Assembly (NCBI RefSeq): GCF_023159225.1
Contig: NC_063161.1
Coordinates: 71,452,767 to 71,516,766, forward strand
Direction of reading: 5' to 3'
From: Perognathus longimembris pacificus
Lineage: Eukaryota; Chordata; Mammalia; Rodentia; Heteromyidae
Length of the DNA stretch: 64,000 bases
The notes under the pieces were generated by a model that saw only the letters and a program-made list of their open reading frames with translations, did no database searches and was not told the DNA's origin. Shown here one piece after another: positions 59,516 to 64,000 of this stretch. A program made the translations under genes and the position numbers. Position 1 is the first letter of the stretch; each line of letters begins with the position of its first letter.

Positions 59516-60671
59516 CACATGCATGCACATTGTCCCTGAACCAAGGCTAGCACTCTGCTACTTGATCCACAGTGTGCCACATCTGACATTTTCTGAGTGG
59601 TTTATTGGAGATATGAGTCTAATGGACTTTCCTTCCCTGGCTGGCTTTGAACCTGGATCCTCAGATTTCAGCCTCCTGAGTAGCTAGGATTACAGATGTG
59701 AGCCACCAGCACCCGGCTTGTGAGACTTTAATTAACCACCAAAAAGCTGGAAGTGGAGCTCTGGGTGGTACAGACCCAGCCTTGAGTGAAAGAAAACAAA
59801 GACCCTAAAGGGTGGGGCTGGGAAGGTGGCTCAGTGGTAGAGAGCTCTTCTAGCAGGAAGGAAACCCTGGGTTCCATTCCTCAGTGCCACATAACCTGAA
59901 AGAGCCAGAAGTGACGCTGTGGCTCAGGTGGTAGAGCGCTAGCCTTGAGCAAAAAGAAGCGACTAAGAGAAAGGAGAAGGCCTGGAATCCAGGAATCAGC
60001 AGCCAGCATGCAGTTGCCACCTGCCCCCCCCCCGGGTGGGGGGGATTATGTCCATAAGAGGCTATGTCCCTTGGCAGCAAGGGGCAAGCAGAGCTGGGCT
60101 GGGGCTCTTTGAGCTCAGCCCTTCGCTTTTCTTTTTCTTCTGGCTGGCACTCTACCACTTGAGCCACTGCTCCACTTACGGCTTTTTTTTTTTTTTTTTT
60201 TCCTTTGCTGGTTACTTGGAGATAAGAGTCTCAAGGGCTTTCCTTCCTGGGCTGGCTTTGAACTGTGATTCTCAACTCTCAGCCTCCTGAGTAGTTGGGA
60301 TGACAAGTGTGAGCCCCGGATGGCCGACCTGATGACATTTTGTTCTCAGTAAGTGGGATGTGTTCCCTGGGGGCAGCCAGCGCTGGGGAGCTGCAGAAAG
60401 GCAGAGCCAGAGGGCTTTGCATTCAGCCCAGTGAGGGCTGGTGATTTTCCTGGAGTCACACAGCCAGGACACACAGGGTGGGCCAACAGGACACAGCAGA
60501 GTCGTTTTTGCAGAATTGGGTTGGGGTCGGGAGGGGCTTGAGGGGCAGGCGCTGACCCTGTCCTTGTGTTCAGGACCCTCATCCGACCCACGTACAGGAC
60601 GTCCTACCGCACGGTGACAGCGCTGGAGTGGCGGTGCTGCCCCGGGTTTACGGGGATCAACTGCGAGGAGG
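42663..60671 (+). CDS. COL26A1: COL26A1 (EMID2), N-terminal three coding exons; continues beyond window
   Basis: COL26A1 is a secreted extracellular-matrix collagen with an N-terminal EMI domain and later Gly-X-Y segments. Visible exons are 42663-42820, 56536-56658 and 60574-60671 (379 nt, 126 codons plus one base). All have consensus splice sites in matching phase. The protein starts MKLALLLPWACGCLWGSALA, a signal peptide with likely cleavage after ALA at residue 20. The EMI domain covers about residues 53-126 with cysteines at 56, 66, 83, 89, 115, 116 and 124, and an N-glycosylation sequon NGS at 70-72. The last codons, NCEE plus G, fit an exon 4 that would begin by completing a Glu codon; exon 4 was not found before 64000. 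The paralogue EMID1 was considered. The adjacent IFT22 and the N-terminal sequence favour COL26A1. Confidence 0.94.
42836..43170 (+). repeat. GC-rich minisatellite in COL26A1 intron 1
   Basis: Imperfect units of about 20-35 bp built around ggcccgggagggaac and gggggacg, more than ten copies, starting 15 bp after the exon 1 donor. The G-runs on the coding strand give potential for G-quadruplexes in DNA and nascent RNA. Confidence 0.85.
43838..44800. mobile_element. SINEs in COL26A1 intron 1
   Basis: A reverse composite copy at 43838-44050 ends the CpG island; a forward copy lies at 44583-44800. Confidence 0.75.
46126..47500 (-). mobile_element. Reverse SINEs around a large pyrimidine repeat
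   Basis: Reverse copies at 46126-46320, 46685-46725 (partial), 46866-47060 and 47284-47500, plus a (GTAT)n/(GCAT)n repeat at 46801-46865. Confidence 0.75.
46335..46684. repeat. Large TTC/TCC triplet repeat
   Basis: About 350 bp of almost uninterrupted pyrimidines on the plus strand: (TTC)n, then (TCC)n, back to TTC and TCC blocks. Long mirror-symmetric purine-pyrimidine tracts of this kind can form intramolecular triplexes. Frames encoding poly-Leu, poly-Ser or poly-Glu here are artefacts. Confidence 0.95.
48362..48558 (+). mobile_element. SINE, IDL-Geo type
   Basis: Forward copy with an intact ID-like head and short A tail, followed by a (TATG)n microsatellite at about 48580-48613. Confidence 0.85.
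49147..49239 (+). mobile_element. SINE, IDL-Geo type, internally deleted
   Basis: The head ggggctgggaatatggccta is joined directly to the tail module (cagggacagtgctcaggccc) with the middle of about 110-130 bp missing. The poly(A) tail is intact. Confidence 0.8.
52010..54545. mobile_element. SINEs in COL26A1 intron 1
   Basis: Forward copies at 52010-52150 (partial) and 52718-52890 with a (GA)n tail, reverse copies at about 53160-53415 and 53425-53680, and an old reverse copy at 54360-54545. A GGAA repeat is at 52200-52220. Confidence 0.65.
53681..53894 (-). mobile_element. SINE, IDL-Geo type, in COL26A1 intron 1
   Basis: Reverse copy at the end of an older reverse SINE. A short direct repeat ccaggat lies at 53674-53680 and 53895-53901. 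Confidence 0.8.
56155..56470 (-). mobile_element. CT-rich repeat and reverse SINE just before COL26A1 exon 2
   Basis: (TCTCCC)n and (CT)n at 56160-56270, then a reverse composite SINE at 56274-56470, ending about 65 bp before the exon 2 acceptor. Confidence 0.8.
56536..56658 (+). CDS. COL26A1: COL26A1 coding exon 2 (first half of EMI domain)
   Basis: The acceptor is a C-rich tract ending CCCACAG. The exon encodes HWCHHTVTRTVSCQVQNGSE, then a stretch ending SCRWPGPCANLV. The donor is GTAAAGG. Confidence 0.95.
57185..57208 (+). repeat. Homopolymer C run (24 bp)
   Basis: An uninterrupted C tract in intron 2. Its length is likely to be unreliable in any assembly. Confidence 0.95.
57525..58235. 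mobile_element. B1-like elements and GT microsatellites in intron 2
   Basis: A forward B1-like monomer at 57525-57640, a partial forward composite at 57653-57740, (GT)n at 57909-57935, a reverse B1-like copy at 57990-58110 and (GT)n at 58190-58233. Confidence 0.7.
58330..58505 (+). repeat. G-rich minisatellite in COL26A1 intron 2
   Basis: Irregular units of GGGGGCTGGGGCAGA type on the coding strand, with many G-runs of 4-7. G-quadruplex potential is high. Confidence 0.75.
59111..59128. promoter_or_regulatory. Palindromic homeodomain-like site in intron 2
   Basis: ATTAATC-AGGA-GATTAAT is a perfect 7-bp inverted repeat with a 4-bp spacer, in a small AT island within GC-rich DNA. The half-sites resemble bicoid-class (TAATC) homeodomain sites. 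Function is a guess. Confidence 0.35.
59470..60330. mobile_element. SINEs in intron 2 near exon 3
   Basis: (GT)n 59470-59515, a reverse copy at 59530-59720 and a reverse copy at 60140-60330 with a 20-base T run. Confidence 0.75.
59814..59965 (+). mobile_element. SINE, IDL-Geo type, 3' truncated
   Basis: Forward copy with the ID-like head and half of the right module; it stops after gcaaaaagaagc. Confidence 0.7.
60574..60671 (+). CDS. COL26A1: COL26A1 coding exon 3 (second half of EMI domain)
   Basis: Acceptor TTGTGTTCAG. Encodes TLIRPTYRTSYRTVTALEWR then CCPGFTGINCEE, and ends in one extra G before GTGAGTG. The WRCCPG and NC motifs are typical ends of an EMI domain. Confidence 0.95.
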
Positions 60672-61077
60672 GTGAGTGCCGGGCGCGGCTCCCAGGTGGC
60701 CAGGCTGGGCGGTAGGGTGGGGAGGGGAGGGGGGCTCCCCAGCCGGGGCCAGGCTGAGGTCACTGCTTGTTTGGGCTCTGAGCACATGTCAATGTGGCCA
60801 CACACCCCGAGGCCATGGATTGCGGATAACAAGGTGGCCAGCCAGAAGGCCCTGTGGGCTGAGGGTGACCCTTCACCTAACTGCCCCGAGGGAGGACAAG
60901 CAGGTGAACTGGACCCAGCCCTCCCACTCTAAGCCCTGGAGCCTGGCTCAGCCTCAATCCGGAGCCCACGGAACTCCCAGCTGCCCCATGCAGGTGGATG
61001 TCCCAGGACATCCCAGCCCTAGCTGGGGCTAGGGCTGAGGAGCAGGCGTGCAGCCATGCAGGCATTGTTGTTGCGGG

Positions 61078-61108
<31 letters not shown>

Positions 61109-61109
61109 G

Positions 61110-61348
61110 TTCTTTTGGTCAGGGCACTGTCCCTTACTTTTTCACTCAAAGTTGGTGCTCTACCACTTTTTTTTTTTTTTTTTTTAGTACTTAATTGGAG
61201 ATAAGAGTTTCAAGACTTTCCTGCCCGGGCTGGTTTTGAACTGTGATCCTCAGATCTCAGTCTCCTGAGTAGCTGGGATGACAGGCGTGAGCCACCAGCA
61301 CCCAGCTTCTAACTTGTGCTATATCTGAGGACATATTTTTGTTGTGTG

Positions 61349-61391
<43 letters not shown>

Positions 61392-61941
61392 TTAAAGTCC
61401 TCTTTTATTTTCAATGTCTGGATCACTTTGGAGATGATTTACATTGACACTTCACTTGGGTCACAGTTCTGCCCTCCCTCCTTCCCTTCCTGTCTTCTTT
61501 GTTCCTTCCAGTCTTTCTTCCTCTTCTTTTTCCTCCTCCTCCTCCCTCTCTCTTTCTCTCAACTTGGAGTAGTGTGTTTCCCCCTAAGCATGTTGGTTTG
61601 TGGTAGGAAGCAGCGAGATTTCCACGCCTTGGCGACACTGAACTTTGACACTTTATTGGAATGGGCCTGTAAATCCCCTCAGCCTGCAATGTGGGTTTGC
61701 TCCTAAAGCATGGTTGGACTGATGGTTTCCCAGGCGAGCCCTAGGTGCCAATTTGGAGACAATCAAGCCTGAACCTACCCCACCCCACCCCCCTCTTGTC
61801 TGGGAAGCTGTCTCCAGCCTTCCTTCTGCTGTTTTCTGGAACTTACCGGAACCTCCCTATACATGTGCTGCTTGGGGCTGAGCCAAGGATTCAAGGCTGT
61901 TTATACAGAGCTGAGCCACTGCTCTGTACAGCTTCTCCTTC

Positions 61942-61997
<56 letters not shown>
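61110..61997. repeat. SINE, TA and GA microsatellites in intron 3
   Basis: Reverse SINE 61110-61310, (GT)n then (TA)n at 61343-61387, a CT-rich tract at 61460-61560 and (GA)n at 61943-61997. Confidence 0.8.
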
Positions 61998-62000
<3 letters not shown>

Positions 62001-62454
62001 AACTCCATTACTAGGACCAAGGTTTAAAACTCAGATTATTGTTATTATTGTTTTTGTTTGTTTCCAGCTGGTAACAGATGTGGCCAGGGTGGGAAATGGC
62101 CCTCTGGGCCCCCCTGTGGGCGGGGCCCAGGGTGGGGGGTGTGGCCAGGGCATGCAGGCATGAGCCCACTGATGTGCGGCCAGCACCAGGCTGACCTTTC
62201 CCCTGCCGTCTGTGGATGGCCATGGAGGCTCCTCCCGGGAGGGGGCTGCGCCATCCACCCTCTGCGGAGATCACCACTCCTGTGACAGCGGCCAGCATGG
62301 CGTCCTTACAGCTGGGAACAGCACGTTGTTCCCGCAAGCCAGGACCTGGTTTCTGGACACCGTGCTGGACGCTGTGTCCTGGAGAGGGCAAAGGAAACTC
62401 AGGGGACCCTGAGGCGTGTGGGGAGGGAAAGTCACCACCGGCTCTGAAGGCCTG

Positions 62455-63610
62455 CCTGTCCTCTCTCCCTCCTTCCCTCCCTCCCTCCCTTCCTCCCTCC
62501 CTCCCTCTCTCTCCTTTCTCCTTTTCTCCCTTCCTCTCTCTTGTTCTTTCCCTTTTTTCTTTCTTTTTTTTTTTTTGGTGCCAGTCTTGGGGCTTGAACT
62601 CTGGTCCTGGGTGCTGTCCCTGAGCTTTTACACTCAAGGCTGGCACTCTACCAACTTGAGCCACAGCACCACATCCAGCTTTTTGCTGGGTAATTGGAGA
62701 TAATGACTCCCATGGACTTTCCTGTCCAGGCTGGCTTTGAACTATTATCTGTAGATCTTGGCCTCCTGAGTAGCTAGGATGGCAGGTGTGAGCCACCATG
62801 CCCAGTTTAAGGGCCATTCTTTTGGACAAGGAAATGGGTGCAGTTGAGTTTTCTTCCAACATCAGATACCTTCTTCTGCCGTCAGTTCCGTGACATCCAG
62901 CAACTCAAGGAGATTCTGGCAGCCGGACCCAGCGCTGGGGCAGGTAGAAGCACTTCTCCCATTGAGATGCCGGCCACAGACAGGGCGCCTGAGCCCTGAG
63001 CCCTGGGATTTCCTAAGCTTGATACAACAGAGTCGCTTTTAAGCAGACAAGAAAGTACAGAGCCCAGGCTGTCCTTGAACTCCTGACCCGTCCTTCAGCT
63101 TGGGCCTCCGAGTGCTGAGATGCCAGGAAGGCCCTCCCTAGTCATCTGGGATGTGAGTGGGGGAGAGAAGATGGGGCATCGAGGAGCACTGGCGTGGAAA
63201 TCAGTGTTTTGTTCCTTGCCTGTTTTCCAAGGTGGCGCTCAGGGGCAGCAGGACCGGGAGGGGACTGCGGGGTTTAGAGGTTTATCTTCTGTCTGCCAAG
63301 CCATGGCTCACCCCCCTCCTTTTTCTGGTGGCACTGGGATTTGAACTCAGGGCTTTCCGCTAATGACCCTCCACACTCTCTTTGCTCAGGCAACTCAGTA
63401 GACATCTTGTTCACACCTGGGCCTACCTGGGACCACTGTTTTCCGATGTGCACGTCCCATCCTACTTGGAGTGGCAGGAGGATGTCACCGTACCCTTTTG
63501 GGTTGAGATGGGGTCTTGCAACATTCTGTCTGGGCCGATTTCAAACCTGGGTCATTGATCCCAGCCTCCTTCTGAGTAGCTGGGATTACAGGCATGAGGC
63601 ACAGACCTGA
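62455..63610. mobile_element. CT-rich repeat and reverse SINEs in intron 3
   Basis: (TCCC)n-type repeat at 62460-62560, a reverse composite SINE at 62573-62810, a short reverse fragment at 63320-63360 and an old reverse copy at 63430-63610. Unique DNA at 62.0-62.45, 62.82-63.30 and 63.61-64.0 kb shows no exon. Confidence 0.7.
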
Positions 63611-64000
63611 CTCAATATGGGCAGTGCGTTTTCACAGTCCTGCCACCGTGGTGTCCTGTAGCTCATTGGTTTCAGTCTCCTGAGCAAACGCAACCTTTCA
63701 GCTGGGTTTCAGGAGAGTGGGCAGGTACATGTGCAGCTGCCATGCGTGCCGGCAGCCATCGGGCAGCACCAGTGCGGCTGGGGCGACCATTATGGGAGCT
63801 TCTGCCATCCCAGGGGCGAAATTAAACTCCTAATTTGTAGAACTTATGGAAGAAAGTATTTTAATTTGACTTAGAAGCAATGAAACACCCCATAAAACCC
63901 TCATGTATGCTGTGGAGATGGGACGCTGGCCGGGCGCTCCAGGCCACAGCCCACTGCCCGATGACCTGCAGCAATGGGACGGAAGGGGGGGGGGTGGAGA

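Larger units (their letters stand above)
56659..60573 (+). other. COL26A1 intron 2 (3.9 kb)
   Basis: Contains a poly-C run (57185-57208), a B1-like element, GT microsatellites, a G-rich minisatellite (58.33-58.50 kb), an AT-containing palindrome (59111-59128) and SINEs at 59.5-60.0 and 60.14-60.33 kb. No additional coding exon is recognised. Confidence 0.8.
60672..64000 (+). other. COL26A1 intron 3 (start; continues out of window)
   Basis: Contains reverse SINEs (61.11-61.31, 62.57-62.81 and 63.43-63.61 kb), GA, TA and TCCC simple repeats and unique sequence. No match to the expected next EMI/linker exon was seen. Confidence 0.7.

Noticed and set aside
42663..60671. EMID1 as identity of the EMI-domain gene
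   Set aside because: EMID1 is a close paralogue, but the neighbouring divergent IFT22 and the N-terminal sequence fit COL26A1 at the 7q22.1-type locus.
62011..62862. 283-codon minus-strand frame
   Set aside because: It runs through a SINE, a TCCC repeat and unique intron DNA; the peptide is SINE translation for much of its length.

Overview
This is nuclear DNA of a mammal, almost certainly a rodent. Exons are short, introns carry GT-AG sites, promoters sit in CpG islands, and dozens of poly(A)-tailed SINEs are present. The commonest SINE joins a tRNA-Ala/ID-like left half to a distinctive right half, or joins a 7SL/B1-like left half to that same right half. The first form fits the IDL-Geo family described from kangaroo rats, pocket mice and pocket gophers (Geomyoidea). 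That lineage is an inference from the repeats.

Two protein-coding genes are certain, and they lie head to head. IFT22 (RABL5), an intraflagellar-transport small-GTPase-like protein, is complete on the minus strand (five coding exons, 29294-33131, 191 codons). COL26A1 (EMID2), a secreted EMI-domain collagen, starts on the plus strand at 42663. Only its first three coding exons (signal peptide and EMI domain) are inside the window; the gene continues past 64000. IFT22 next to COL26A1 matches human 7q22.1, where FIS1 is the next gene on the other side. A CpG island at 550-1320 may therefore hold the FIS1 promoter, but no FIS1 coding exon is visible.

Layout: 1-1.4 kb, CpG island and possible minus-strand first exon. 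1.4-17 kb, intergenic, mostly SINEs, a zinc-finger relic and unique sequence with one candidate exon. 17.0-17.8 kb, a second CpG island with four ZNF143-type sites and no recognised gene. 17.9-28.7 kb, an LTR fragment and then a minus-strand provirus of about 10 kb (gag-pro-pol-env remnants, His-tRNA primer site, 5-bp target duplication). The provirus was later invaded by retrocopies of SNRPG and TMEM126A, SINEs and another LTR-derived insert. 29.3-33.4 kb, IFT22 and its promoter. 33.4-42.2 kb, SINE-dense intergenic DNA. 42.3-64 kb, COL26A1.

The points most worth checking are a six-residue in-frame duplication in the switch-I region of IFT22, a 78-bp tandem duplication in the IFT22 promoter that doubles a CCAAT box and an RFX X-box-like site, the ZNF143-site array at 17.6-17.8 kb, and the nested retrotransposition history of the provirus. 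I found no CRISPR array, operon or exotic novel system; this is an ordinary mammalian locus with several unusual local features.
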